Source of the DNA: Lignipirellula cremea
GTDB lineage: Bacteria > Planctomycetota > Planctomycetia > Pirellulales > Pirellulaceae
Length of the DNA: 64,000 bases
Assembly (NCBI RefSeq): GCF_007751035.1
Contig: NZ_CP036433.1
Location: forward strand, 1,593,001 to 1,657,000
Direction of reading: 5' to 3'
Below the pieces are notes generated by a model, which was not told the DNA's origin, made no database searches, and worked only from the letters and a program-made list of their open reading frames with translations. Positions within the stretch are counted from its first letter, which is position 1, and each line of letters starts with the position of its first letter. Both the position numbers and the translations under genes were made by a program. This document shows, piece by piece, positions 42,895 through 52,043 of this stretch.

Positions 42895-45659
42895 CGGAAG
42901 AGCGAGTTGAAGAAGCCCTGGGTCACTTCGCCGGGTTCGTTCTCGACCGGCAAGGGCGAAGGCGTCATGGCCGGCAGTTCGATCGGTTCGATCGTGACTT
43001 CATCGAGCCATGCTTCTCCCAGCCCTGCCAGGGCAAAGGTCACCACCAGCTCCGTATCGCGCGGAGCCCGACGGTAGAAGGTAAACTCCGTCCACTGCCC
43101 GGTGCTTCGCATCCGCTGTCCCAGATCCGGCCCGCCCAGCGAATCGAACACGACAAAGCCGTCGCGCGAGGCGACGATCTCTTGCGGGAGCAGCACCCAG
43201 CCATGGATCCGCACCAGCTGCCCGCCGCGAAGCGGCGTGGGCGCCGAGGAGATCCAGATCGGCGGGGTCTCCACCACGGCCGGCGCCAGTTCCGGCTTGT
43301 CGGCCCAGACCCGCATCCGCACGGCGGCGACGCCGCCTTTTTTCAGCTCGGAGGAAACCTCGATCGAGGTCTGCAACGGCGTATCGGCATGCCGGAAGTG
43401 TCGCCACCCGGAACGCAGCAGGTGATCCAGCGTTTCCAGCTTGCCGCCCGCCAGAATGTTGGGCGACCAGTGCGCGGTTTTCATCCGTTCGGCCAGGCGC
43501 CAGTGCTCTGGCAGCGTGTCAAACGTGGTGCATAAGGGACTGGCGACCGGCGAAGAAAAAGAGCCGGCAGCCGTATTCCAGTGTCCCCGTCGCACCCGGG
43601 CCAGAGCATTCTGCGCACGGGCTGCAAACATCTGGGCGGAACGGTAGTCGCGGCCGGCAATGAGCTGTTCGCACTGGCGCAGGTTGGCTCGCGCGTCGTC
43701 GAGCCAGCTGGCGGCCGGTTGTAACGGATGCGCCAACAGATTCAGGCGCCGGTCGGTTTCTTCGACCGATTTCAGCTCGGCGGTGGCCAGTTCAAAATGC
43801 AGCCGCGCGGTTTCGGTCTGCTTCTCGGCAATGCGACGAGTCAGGTTGCTGGGGGTCAGCGGGTTCTGCGAGAACAGCACTAGCGTGGATACGCCGACGT
43901 CGTCGAGCGACACCCGCACGCCGCCGGAACGACGGATACTTCGCAAAGGAGACAATCCGCCCAGCGACACGCGGAAGGCAGCCGCGTCAATCGGCGACCC
44001 CGGGTCGACCAGCGACAGCGACGTGTTATCCGGCGCGTCGAGGGTGAACTGCTGACCCGTTCCCTGTCGCAGCACGATCATCAACCGGCTGCGTTCCGTT
44101 TCCAGCACGGCGGCGCGGGTCAGAGGTTGGTTCGTTTCGATCTCGCCCATGTACTTGCCGCCGGCGGCCCAGGGCTCGACCAGATCGAGTTCCAGGTTAA
44201 TCCGGCGGAGGGAGGCCGCACGAATCTGCGTCGCGGTATCCGGCAGATCCAGGCGGCTGCGGGAAGCGAACAGCAGACCCCGGGCCCCGGAAGCCACGGC
44301 GTTTAACGCCAGCAGGCGGATCTGGTCCGGCTCAATGTGGATACGTGGATCGCGCGTTTCGCTGAGGGCGACATTCTGATCGACGGCGGAGGGGGACAAC
44401 TGCGTTTGAATGGTCGCCCAGAATGGGGAACCGGGCCGCGACAGCCGAGTCCGTTCCAGCACCCAGGGGCCGTAGTCGGTCATTTCGAAACCGCCGCCCA
44501 GGAGAGCTCGATTGAAACAGACAACCTCGCCGATGCGACTGTATTGTCGCAACTGGGAGTTCGGCGCCAGCCAGACCGGACGGCGTAGCGGATCCGAGCG
44601 ACGGACATTATCCGCCAGCGCACGGACCGGCTCCAGCTCGGCCGGCCCCAGGTTTTCGCCCAGATCCCAGGCAATGATCGGATCGTGGATCGGACCGATG
44701 CGCACGGCGGCGTTATCGGTCACCATTTGACCTGGCTGGGGAGCGGTCGGCGGCGGCGCCAGGAGCTTCAGATCCAGGCGTTTCGCCTCTTCCAGCTGCG
44801 GCGTGGTGGCCGGCTGGCGCAAACGGATCGTGTTGAATCCGAGCGATTTGAGCGTAGTGAACGGCTCGCCGTTGTATTCGATGGCGCGGGCGAACCAGGG
44901 ACGTCCCTCCACCAGCAGCACGCTCCCTTGGAACTGCACAATTTTGCTGGCGTCGCCGGCGGGACTATCGTCGAAAGAAATCCGTCGGGCATTGGAACCG
45001 GCCGCATTTTCCTGATTGCCGGCCAGATCGCGGGCGGCGTCTCCCAGTCCTGCCGCGGTGGTGGCGACATGGCCGGTCACTTCAAGATCATCCAGCCAGA
45101 CTTGTGTTTCGCCAAAGCCGCCGTAACCGTTGAGCACCACCATATCGACGAACGCCTCGCGGACATCGACCTGGGCGCCAAACTCGGAACGGAGCGCCGG
45201 CGCCATCAGTTCGACCAGTCGGGCCGGGTCGCCAATCTCCAGTCGCTGCCAATTGCCCACCTGCTGGTAGATCTGCCCCCGCACCAGCCGGGCAATCGGA
45301 GCGCGGGTTGCCTGGTCATAGGTTCGCGGGAGCACCACCCGCATCATCAGCTGCAGGCCTTTGCGGTCCGAGCGGACCCACAAGCTGGCGTTCAATTCTG
45401 AGATGACGCGGGCCGGTTCCATTTCATACGCCAGATAGGCGTAAGAACCGTGGCCGGCCTGCAGGCGAATCCATTCGGCCCCCTGGCCGGAGTGGGCCTG
45501 ACCAAATACGCGCAAATGGGACAGGACGCGCGCCTGGCAATCGGCGTGGGCCAAACGAAAAACCGGATCCGCCGATTCAAACGTTTCGCGCACCACCGCC
45601 TGGGCGATATTCGCCCCGCTGAGCGTAATCAGCAATATGCCAAGGCATCTGGCTAACAC
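42891..45659 (-). CDS. Large exported hypothetical protein, carbohydrate-active-like
   Basis: A 922-residue protein with a signal peptide (MLARCLGILLITLSGANIAQA). Residues 22-200 form a beta-sandwich (FETESADPVFRLA-like start, QVWLDDLEVTG end). Residues 245-480 resemble a TIM-barrel glycosidase frame (GRPWFARAIEYNGEPFTTLKSLGFNTIRL, then PIIAWDLGENLG, RRPVWLAP, AVASGARGLLFASRS). A helical part (about 640-730) and a C-terminal beta-sandwich (GGQLVRIHGWVLLPQEI, GEAWLDEVTIEPIEL) follow. I infer an extracellular protein related to glycoside hydrolases, but no catalytic pair can be assigned. It stands alone and faces a 589-bp upstream gap. Confidence 0.75.
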   Translation of the reverse strand: MLARCLGILLITLSGANIAQAVVRETFESADPVFRLAHADCQARVLSHLRVFGQAHSGQGAEWIRLQAGHGSYAYLAYEMEPARVISELNASLWVRSDRKGLQLMMRVVLPRTYDQATRAPIARLVRGQIYQQVGNWQRLEIGDPARLVELMAPALRSEFGAQVDVREAFVDMVVLNGYGGFGETQVWLDDLEVTGHVATTAAGLGDAARDLAGNQENAAGSNARRISFDDSPAGDASKIVQFQGSVLLVEGRPWFARAIEYNGEPFTTLKSLGFNTIRLRQPATTPQLEEAKRLDLKLLAPPPTAPQPGQMVTDNAAVRIGPIHDPIIAWDLGENLGPAELEPVRALADNVRRSDPLRRPVWLAPNSQLRQYSRIGEVVCFNRALLGGGFEMTDYGPWVLERTRLSRPGSPFWATIQTQLSPSAVDQNVALSETRDPRIHIEPDQIRLLALNAVASGARGLLFASRSRLDLPDTATQIRAASLRRINLELDLVEPWAAGGKYMGEIETNQPLTRAAVLETERSRLMIVLRQGTGQQFTLDAPDNTSLSLVDPGSPIDAAAFRVSLGGLSPLRSIRRSGGVRVSLDDVGVSTLVLFSQNPLTPSNLTRRIAEKQTETARLHFELATAELKSVEETDRRLNLLAHPLQPAASWLDDARANLRQCEQLIAGRDYRSAQMFAARAQNALARVRRGHWNTAAGSFSSPVASPLCTTFDTLPEHWRLAERMKTAHWSPNILAGGKLETLDHLLRSGWRHFRHADTPLQTSIEVSSELKKGGVAAVRMRVWADKPELAPAVVETPPIWISSAPTPLRGGQLVRIHGWVLLPQEIVASRDGFVVFDSLGGPDLGQRMRSTGQWTEFTFYRRAPRDTELVVTFALAGLGEAWLDEVTIEPIELPAMTPSPLPVENEPGEVTQGFFNSLFR

Positions 45660-46248
45660 ACGTTTCTCCCCTGCAGAGGAAACGGCCCCAGGCGGCGATA
45701 GATTGGCCGTTTGGGTGGTTTCCCTGGATCACTTTGCCGCCGGCAAACTGGAGCGTCTGCCGGGAATTCCGCCGCTTTCCGATTCTTTTGTCAGCCGGGA
45801 ACGTCTTCGCCCCGTATGCGAACGGCTTCTCAATCGGTTACGGTGAGCCGCATAATTCGGATAATGCGGGTCACGCCGGTAAACCGGATCCGCGCTATTT
45901 TTGGTAAGTTCGGTTATGTTACTGGTACGTCTGGAATTCCATTGTGGTTTTTTGGCAACGTGTCGTTTTTTTTCTCGCCTGACAGACGTTTTACGTTGCA
46001 AAAATGGGACACGCCTGCGAGACAGGAAATCACGCCGTAAACTGGCCTTCTAACAGGATTTAGCCAAGACAGCCAGGGCAATCGTGTGGCGAAATCGCCA
46101 CCATTCGATTTTCAGGGGTTTTTTCGAAAGTTCTGTAAGTCCATACCACGAAGCAACTTGCGACAAAAGGATTCCTGTTGGGTTGGAACTGGCGCAGCAT
46201 CTGCCCTGTATTTGGTTCCTAACCACCACCGATTCCTGGAGACCAGCC
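45660..46248. other. Divergent intergenic region, no gene recognised
   Basis: A 589-bp gap between the divergent large exported protein and the 92-residue gene. It is noticeably more T-rich around 45890-46030, and a CCGCAT/ATGCGG hairpin lies at 45848-45869. Short open frames here have no ribosome-binding site. Confidence 0.5.
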
Positions 46249-46527
46249 ATGATCCCTGCCGGCCAGCCCGAGATGAACCCCACCGAAGAGCTCCCCAAAG
46301 ACATGCACGATCTGAGTCTGGCGATTGCCGCCTTGCCCATTTCGCAGCGCATCCTGATCGAACCGATTCTGGAGCGGGTGCTGGAAAGCACCAAACGCCG
46401 GCGTCGGATTCTCTCCCTGGTGCAGGAAGCGTTGAGCCAGCTCCGGCTCGACATGAAGTATCTGATGTTCGATCTGGAAGCGACCCGACGCGAACGCGAT
46501 TCCTTGCGTGAACCCGAAGGCGAATAG
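46249..46527 (+). CDS. Small conserved hypothetical protein (92 residues)
   Basis: The ATG at 46249 has GGAG about nine bases upstream and gives a 92-residue soluble helical protein (MHDLSLAIAALPISQRILIEPILERVLESTKRRRRILSLVQEALSQLRLDMKYLMFDLEATRRERD). The long amphipathic, Arg-rich helices suggest a coiled coil or nucleic-acid contact. The frame upstream of 46249 is open but has no plausible start. I recall similar planctomycete-only proteins without function. It precedes the kinase gene by 315 bp, with a promoter between them. Confidence 0.7.
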   Translation: MIPAGQPEMNPTEELPKDMHDLSLAIAALPISQRILIEPILERVLESTKRRRRILSLVQEALSQLRLDMKYLMFDLEATRRERDSLREPEGE

Positions 46528-46668
46528 GCCTGCCCCTTCTGGGGAAGTCCGGCGTCTTCCCTTCTGTCCACCCGGGACCTGGCCCGAGCGGCCGATCCTG
46601 TGAACCCGGGAACGTGAAATGCGGACCTGGGAATAAACGCATCCTGGGAAATCAACGGGTAAAACTCG

Positions 46669-46697
46669 TTGTCAAATCGGGAATTTTTGCCTAGGAT
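46669..46697 (+). promoter_or_regulatory. Candidate sigma-70 promoter of the kinase gene
   Basis: TTGTCA (46669-46674) and TAGGAT (46692-46697) are separated by exactly 17 bases, five and four matches to the consensus boxes. The kinase ATG lies about 140 bases downstream. The rest of the 46528-46842 gap shows nothing else. Confidence 0.5.
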
Positions 46698-46842
46698 GAA
46701 GGCGATGCGTTTTTTGCAAAACATCAACCTTCCTTCTCCTCCTATTCGCGCACGACGCATCAAACACGGGTAGTTTGAGGGACATCGTCGGAAACCCTGC
46801 GCTGGGACCGTGCGATCGTTCACAGATGCGGAGTAGCTCACT

Positions 46843-48324
46843 ATGGCAGAAGTTAGCGCTGATCAGCTGGCGCAGCGCATTCTGGACGCCGACCTGTTGG
46901 AAACCTCCCAGATTGAATCCTGCTGGGCGGAACTAGGCACGCGCGCGACTACCGCCCGCGAGTTTGGCAGCCTGTTGCTGCGGCGAGAGTTGTTGACCAA
47001 CTGGCAGATTGATCGCTTGCTCAGTGGCAAACGCGACGGTTACTTTTTTGGCGATTTTCGCATCCTCTACTATGTCGGCGCCGGCACGTTTGCCCGCGTT
47101 TATCGGGCCCGCCATCGGCATACGGGCGCCATGTCCGCCGTCAAAGTGTTGCGCAATCGTTTCGCCAACGTACCCGAGGTGAACGAGAGTTTCCGCCGTG
47201 AAGCGGAAATGGTCAAGCAGCTGACTCACCCCAATATCGTGCCTGTGTTTGAAGTCGCCGCCACCCGCGGCGCCGCCTACATGGTGATGGATTTTGTCGA
47301 AGGACAGAACCTGCGCGAGTTTATGAAGATCCGCGGCAAGCTGGAAATCCTCGACGCCCTGCGGATCACCGCCGACATCGCGGCCGGTCTGCATTATGCA
47401 TTTGCCCGCGGACTGACCCACCGCGATCTGAAGCTGTCGAACGTGCTGGTTTCCAGCCGGGGACAAGCCCGGATCGTGGACTTTGGCCTGGCGCACGACA
47501 GCGAAGCGGGCGACGAAACGGCCGGCCGAAGTATCGACTACGCGGGTCTGGAACGGTGCTCGAATGTGCGCCGCAACGACAAGCGGAGCGATATCTTTTT
47601 TATCGGCTGCATGATGTACCACATGGTCAGCGGCGTGCCCGCCCTGGTCGAAACTCGCGATCGCCTGCAGCGGTTAAGCATCAGTCGATTCACCGACATC
47701 CCTCCCGTGTCGCGGCACATGCCCGACGTGCCGCACCGGGTCTCCGCCATCCTCAGCCGAGCGATGGATCTGAACGCCGGCACCCGTTACCAGACGCCAG
47801 GCGAAATGCAGGCCGATATTGTCGCCGCCATCGACATGATCCAGCGCGGCGAAACCGAAACCACCGTGCAGGATCCGGCCGAGGTCGCCGCCACCCGCTC
47901 TGTCGCCCTCAATTCCGAAGGCGAAGGTCGCACGATCATGCTGATCGAAGGGAACTACGACACCCAGGATATCATCCGCGAACAGCTCAAAAAACGCGGC
48001 TACCGCGTGCTGGTCATTGGCGATCCCGAACGGGCCGTCGCCCGATTTGAGAACGAAGAAAAAGCAGCCGACTGCGTGATCTTTGGCCTCAGCCAGCTGG
48101 GCGCGCCCGGCTTCCAGGCGTTTCTCAAGTTTGCCCGGGATGATTTCACCAGCCGCATTCCGTGCGTGCTGATCATTGAAAAAAGCCAGAAGCAGTTCGT
48201 CCTGCAGAACGCTCCGCTGGAACCGCATCGCGTTTGCATCACGTCGCCTCTCAAAATCTCCGAACTGCGCAAGGCGATCTACGTGCTCATTCAGCGGGCC
48301 CCGGGTTCCCCGGTCGAGCCGTAA
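46843..48324 (+). CDS. Ser/Thr protein kinase fused to a degenerate receiver domain
   Basis: A 493-residue cytoplasmic protein. Residues 1-65 are the short helical leader often seen in planctomycete kinases (LLLRRELLTNWQIDRLLSGK). The kinase domain has its glycine loop VGAGTFARV (78-86), K101, E120, HRDLKLSN (193-200, catalytic D195) and DFG (213-215), so it should be active; the APE region reads DYAGLER, a variant I have seen in this phylum. From about 365 a receiver fold follows (TIMLIEGNYDTQDIIREQLKKRGYRVLV), but the acidic pair is EG and the phosphoacceptor position (CVIFGLSQLG) lacks Asp. It cannot be phosphorylated in the usual way. No membrane segment is present. Confidence 0.9.
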   Translation: MAEVSADQLAQRILDADLLETSQIESCWAELGTRATTAREFGSLLLRRELLTNWQIDRLLSGKRDGYFFGDFRILYYVGAGTFARVYRARHRHTGAMSAVKVLRNRFANVPEVNESFRREAEMVKQLTHPNIVPVFEVAATRGAAYMVMDFVEGQNLREFMKIRGKLEILDALRITADIAAGLHYAFARGLTHRDLKLSNVLVSSRGQARIVDFGLAHDSEAGDETAGRSIDYAGLERCSNVRRNDKRSDIFFIGCMMYHMVSGVPALVETRDRLQRLSISRFTDIPPVSRHMPDVPHRVSAILSRAMDLNAGTRYQTPGEMQADIVAAIDMIQRGETETTVQDPAEVAATRSVALNSEGEGRTIMLIEGNYDTQDIIREQLKKRGYRVLVIGDPERAVARFENEEKAADCVIFGLSQLGAPGFQAFLKFARDDFTSRIPCVLIIEKSQKQFVLQNAPLEPHRVCITSPLKISELRKAIYVLIQRAPGSPVEP

Positions 48325-48493
48325 ACGAGCCTTCTTTCGCAGACGCATTTTTGCGGCGTTTGCCTGCCGCCATACGACGTTGCCCAGGCCCCCTCTGGCC
48401 TGGCGTTTTGGCGAATGACATTGACCGGATTCCGCGTTCCCGATATAGCAAACCCTCGTCATCGGTGCGCGCGAAACCAGCAGAGGGAACGGA

Positions 48494-49372
48494 ATGTCGG
48501 CGGGAACCCAGGAAAGATCGACGCCGCCGGCTTCGTGGGGTGAACTGCCGTCGAACATGCAGCTGTTGTATGCGGGCCCGCTCGACGCTGCGGCCCAGTC
48601 GTTCCTGGCCCAGTTGGCCGAAGCCAGTTCCTGCCATTTGCAGTTCGCCACGGCTCCCCATGCGGCCGCCGCCCTGGATCTGCTGGCCGAGAAACCTTGC
48701 GACGCCGTATTGCTGCGGCATGCCCCGCCCCAGGTCGATGCCTTGCCGTTATTGGAGGCAGCCCGAGCCGCAATCGGCGATGAACTGCCGCTGCTGGTGC
48801 TGGGGGACGACCGCCTGGGTCGACTGGCCCCGCGCTGCTATGAAGCGGGCGGCGATGATTTCCTGCCGTTCCCCGTGATGGCCGCCGACAATTGCACGGC
48901 CTACCTCTGGCGCATCTCCCGGGCGATCGAACGCGGCAAACTCCTGCACGCCCAAAGGCGCCTGGCCCAGGACCAGCAACAGCGACTGTCGCGCGAACAC
49001 CGGGAAGCGTCGGACCTGTTGGCCCAGCAGCGTTCTCTGCTGGCGGGACTGGAGCAACTCGCTCCGCCGAAAACGCCCGCTCCGTCGCCGGGCAGCTTGG
49101 CGACCGATTACCAGGATCTGCTGCGGACGCATGTGATCATGGGGTCCGGCAATCTGCACGCCGACCTGGAGCGTTTGTGCGGCTTGCTGGTCGCCGCAGG
49201 TCTGGGCCCGGCCGACGCCATGTCGCTGCATGTGGAATCGCTGGAGCAAATGGTCCGCGGCCTGGGCTCCCGCAGCGCCCGACATGTGATGAACCGGGCC
49301 GATCTGCTCATCCTGGAACTGATGATGCACCTCGCCGAGTGTTATCGCACCCAGCGCAGCGTCGCAGCCTGA
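48494..49372 (+). CDS. Degenerate receiver protein with coiled coil
   Basis: A 292-residue cytoplasmic protein from ATG at 48494 (GAGGGAACGG upstream). Residues 22-135 have a receiver-like alternation (MQLLYAGPLDAAAQSFLAQLAEA, CDAVLLRHAPPQVDALPLLEAAR, LPLLVLGDDRLGRLAPRCYEAGGDDFLPFPV) but the acidic pair is absent and the phosphoacceptor position is Arg-His. A coiled coil follows (RRLAQDQQQRLSREHREASDLLAQQRSLL), then a helical C-terminal domain (DADLERLCGLL-like, MNRADLLILELMMHLAECYRTQ). It lies 169 bp after the kinase with its own degenerate receiver, on the same strand, suggesting joint action. Confidence 0.75.
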   Translation: MSAGTQERSTPPASWGELPSNMQLLYAGPLDAAAQSFLAQLAEASSCHLQFATAPHAAAALDLLAEKPCDAVLLRHAPPQVDALPLLEAARAAIGDELPLLVLGDDRLGRLAPRCYEAGGDDFLPFPVMAADNCTAYLWRISRAIERGKLLHAQRRLAQDQQQRLSREHREASDLLAQQRSLLAGLEQLAPPKTPAPSPGSLATDYQDLLRTHVIMGSGNLHADLERLCGLLVAAGLGPADAMSLHVESLEQMVRGLGSRSARHVMNRADLLILELMMHLAECYRTQRSVAA

Positions 49373-49458
49373 TTGGCCGGATTGGAATCAGAGACGAGAG
49401 CTTTTCCGTAGCGGCTGCCGATTTGGGGCGTTCGTTGTCTCACTAACGGCCAGCGATC

Positions 49459-50022
49459 TTACCGCGTACGGGCCATTTCCCGGGTCGTTTCCCGCAGGGT
49501 TTCTCGCGACATGTCGATGGTTTCTCGCGACATCTCCTGGGGAGGCACGGCCAGGATGCTTTCGCCGGAGGCTTTGAGGCGCTGATCGATCGACTGCACC
49601 AGTTTGACGAGCGCTTCCTGGTACTGCCGCAATTTCTCTGTGTGGATGCGCTCCAGGTCTTCACGGCGAGCCGTTTTTTCGTCGTCGTCGGCGGCCAGGA
49701 ACCGGCCGCTCACATCGAAATACGCTCCGACCGGCTCGCACTTCAGCACTTCGATTAGAACGGGCGCCTCCATCGTTTTGATCTGCAGGGCGGCAAACGG
49801 CGCCTCGAACGGCGTTTCGCAGAGGAAACCAATCCCGGTGCAGGAAACATCGCGGGTGACGACTCCCAGGGCGTTTGCCACGGGCCGTCGCTCGGGCGAT
49901 AACGGCGTCGCTTCGATCTCCGCGACCATCGTATGGCGCGAAGGCGTTTGCGCACGATTATATTCCCTCAGCTTCTTCGCCCAGTGCCGGGCGTAGTTAT
50001 GCAATTCGGGCGAAGCAGGCAT
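49459..50022 (-). CDS. PilZ-domain-like protein
   Basis: A 187-residue protein. Residues 40-110 match the PilZ pattern: PERRPVANALGVVTRDVSCTGIGFL, with the DxSxxG core (DVSCTG), then PVLIEVLKCEPVGAYFDVSGRF. PilZ domains bind cyclic di-GMP, but the N-terminal RxxxR motif is not clear, so binding is uncertain. A helical tail follows with heptad-like Glu/Arg repeats (MSRETIDMSRETLRETTREMARTR). There is no signal peptide or membrane segment. The gene converges with the preceding regulator gene and diverges from the DUF1501 gene. Confidence 0.7.
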   Translation of the reverse strand: MPASPELHNYARHWAKKLREYNRAQTPSRHTMVAEIEATPLSPERRPVANALGVVTRDVSCTGIGFLCETPFEAPFAALQIKTMEAPVLIEVLKCEPVGAYFDVSGRFLAADDDEKTARREDLERIHTEKLRQYQEALVKLVQSIDQRLKASGESILAVPPQEMSRETIDMSRETLRETTREMARTR

Positions 50023-50278
50023 GGGATGCTCCAGTCGGACGGAGGAAAACGCGGCGGGATCTTGGCGGGATGGTCGGCCCGCTGCCTAGTTGCGGCGAGC
50101 GGGTCCACCAAAACCTTAGGTCACCATTTGTATCCTGACAAAAGGAAACCCCCCGTCGGCAGCGTATGCGGAAAGATTTCGATTGACAGACGGCCGCAAT
50201 CGCCGATAACATCAAGAAATACTTATATGATGCGCCCCTGCGCGATGGGGTATTTCCAATTTTGCGTGGAGACGCGCC

Positions 50279-51697
50279 ATGCTGTCGATCTATGATCCCC
50301 AACCAGCCCGCAATTGCCAGGGCTTTCAGCGGCGTGAGTTCTTGCGAATCGGCGGCGCCGGCATGCTGGGCCTGTCCTTGCCGGGACTGGTGGGCCGCTC
50401 GGCCTGGTCGAACGAAGGCTTGCGGAACTATGTGACGGGAAAATCGGTCGTCTTTCTGTTCCTGGGCGGCGGACCCTCGCACATTGAACTGTTCGACCCC
50501 AAGCCAACCGCGCCGTCGGAATTTCGCAGCATTACGGGCGAAACGCCGACCGTGCATCCGGGCGTATCGTTCGGCGGCACCTTCCCGCAGTTAGCTTCGC
50601 TGGCGGACAAGTTCTCGATCGTCCGTTCGTTCCAGTCGAAAAACGGCGGCCATGAGTATGTGGCCGTAACGACGGCCCGGAATCCGACTGAAGCGACGCT
50701 GGGAGCTTTATACACACGTGTGACGGGCGTGAATCATCCGCAGACCGGCGCGCCGTTGCATACGCTGGTGCTGCCGGAGGCGGTGGCGCCGGACGGCTTT
50801 CCGATCGGCCGTAACTTTGAGACAGGCCATCTGCCGGGTCTGAGTCAGCCCGGTTCGCTGGGCTCCAACTTTCAGGCTTTCAGCCCCAGCGGCGGCGGAC
50901 CGCTGAAGCAGAATATGGAAATGGCGATCCCGGCCGACCGTTTCCGCGATCGTCGCCAGGTGCTGTCGCAACTCGACCGTTTGCGCCGGCGGATGGACTC
51001 CGACGGCCGCATCGATACGCTCGACAAAATGCAGCAACAGGCGTACGACGTAATCACCGGCGGAGTCGCCCAGGCGTTCGATCTCAACCAGGAAAATCCG
51101 AAAACGGTCGCCGCTTACGATACGAGCCACTGCTTCAAGAACGCCGAGGTGCAGCGCTGGGGCGACATGCGGCGGTCGACCAACCTGCTGGGACGGCAGA
51201 TGCTGCTGGCCCGTCGCCTGGTGGAATCGGGTTGCGGCTTTGTTACCGTTTCTGATTGCGGCTGGGACATGCATAGCAACGGCAACAGCCCCAAAGGGCT
51301 GGGCGGCATGAACTGGCTGGGCCCGCAGGTCGACCATGCGGTCGCCGCCTTTATCCGTGATTGCGAAGACCGCGGACTAAGCGACAAGGTCCTGCTGGTG
51401 GTGACGGGCGAAATGGGCCGCACTCCGCGGATCAACAACAACGGCGGCCGCGACCACTATGGCGAGCTGACGCCGCTGTTGTTGTACGGCGGCGGCTTGC
51501 GGATGGGGCAGGTTGTTGGCCAGTCCGACAGCAACGCCTCCCGGCCGGCGACGGAGCCGTATAACCCCGGACACCTGCTCTCGACGATCATGCACACGCT
51601 GTTCGACCTGGGTCAGCTGCGTCTGGATCAGAGCCTGCCGCGCGACGTCGCAGCCGCGATCCAGTCCGGCGAACCGATCCTGCCGCTCATGGCGTAA
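50279..51697 (+). CDS. DUF1501 family protein, Tat-exported
   Basis: A 472-residue member of DUF1501, an alkaline-phosphatase-like fold common in planctomycetes. A twin-arginine signal (QRREFLRIGGAGMLGLSLPG, with R18R19) indicates folded export. Metal-site-like blocks follow: FLFLGGGPSHIELFDPKP, ENPKTVAAYDTSH, CGWDMHSNGNS, LLVVTGEMGRTPRINNNGGRDHY. Such proteins usually lie next to a DUF1549/DUF1553 cytochrome gene, but none is adjacent here. The enzyme activity is unproven. The ATG at 50279 is preceded by GTGGAGACG. Confidence 0.92.
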   Translation: MLSIYDPQPARNCQGFQRREFLRIGGAGMLGLSLPGLVGRSAWSNEGLRNYVTGKSVVFLFLGGGPSHIELFDPKPTAPSEFRSITGETPTVHPGVSFGGTFPQLASLADKFSIVRSFQSKNGGHEYVAVTTARNPTEATLGALYTRVTGVNHPQTGAPLHTLVLPEAVAPDGFPIGRNFETGHLPGLSQPGSLGSNFQAFSPSGGGPLKQNMEMAIPADRFRDRRQVLSQLDRLRRRMDSDGRIDTLDKMQQQAYDVITGGVAQAFDLNQENPKTVAAYDTSHCFKNAEVQRWGDMRRSTNLLGRQMLLARRLVESGCGFVTVSDCGWDMHSNGNSPKGLGGMNWLGPQVDHAVAAFIRDCEDRGLSDKVLLVVTGEMGRTPRINNNGGRDHYGELTPLLLYGGGLRMGQVVGQSDSNASRPATEPYNPGHLLSTIMHTLFDLGQLRLDQSLPRDVAAAIQSGEPILPLMA

Positions 51698-52043
51698 GCA
51701 GGCCATTGGACCGGGCGACCGATAGCAATTACGCTGGAAGAGTGTCGACCTGCGCGCGGAATGTGAAACGTTGTAATGAAGGAAATCGCCGGTCCGTCGT
51801 CTTTTGCTCGGAGCGTGAAAGTAATTACTGTCGCTTTTGGTTTGGTTGTTTTGCGAACTAACCGGCGCAGAAAGTACGCGTCCTTTCACGGAGTGAAAGG
51901 CGACTGTCTGGCGTCTGCTCTTCCTCAGACCGACGAATCAGAATCCGGCAGTTTTCGATTCGTGTCGCGAGAAGATGGCGACTTTTCACCCCAGCGGCAA
52001 TTCTGTCGTTCCGTTACCTGCTTCCCAGATTGAGATCTGTCCT
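51698..52043. other. Intergenic region with dispersed repeat copy F
   Basis: The gap holds repeat copy F (51770-51995) and no recognisable gene apart from it. The Sel1 gene follows. Confidence 0.55.
51770..51995. repeat. CTTTC-hairpin dispersed repeat, copy F
   Basis: The hairpin CTTTCAC-GGA-GTGAAAG at 51883-51899 is followed by GCGACTGTCTGGCGTCTGCTC and further on by CGACGAATCAGAATCCGGC. These are the same blocks as copies B and C in inverted orientation. Confidence 0.75.
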
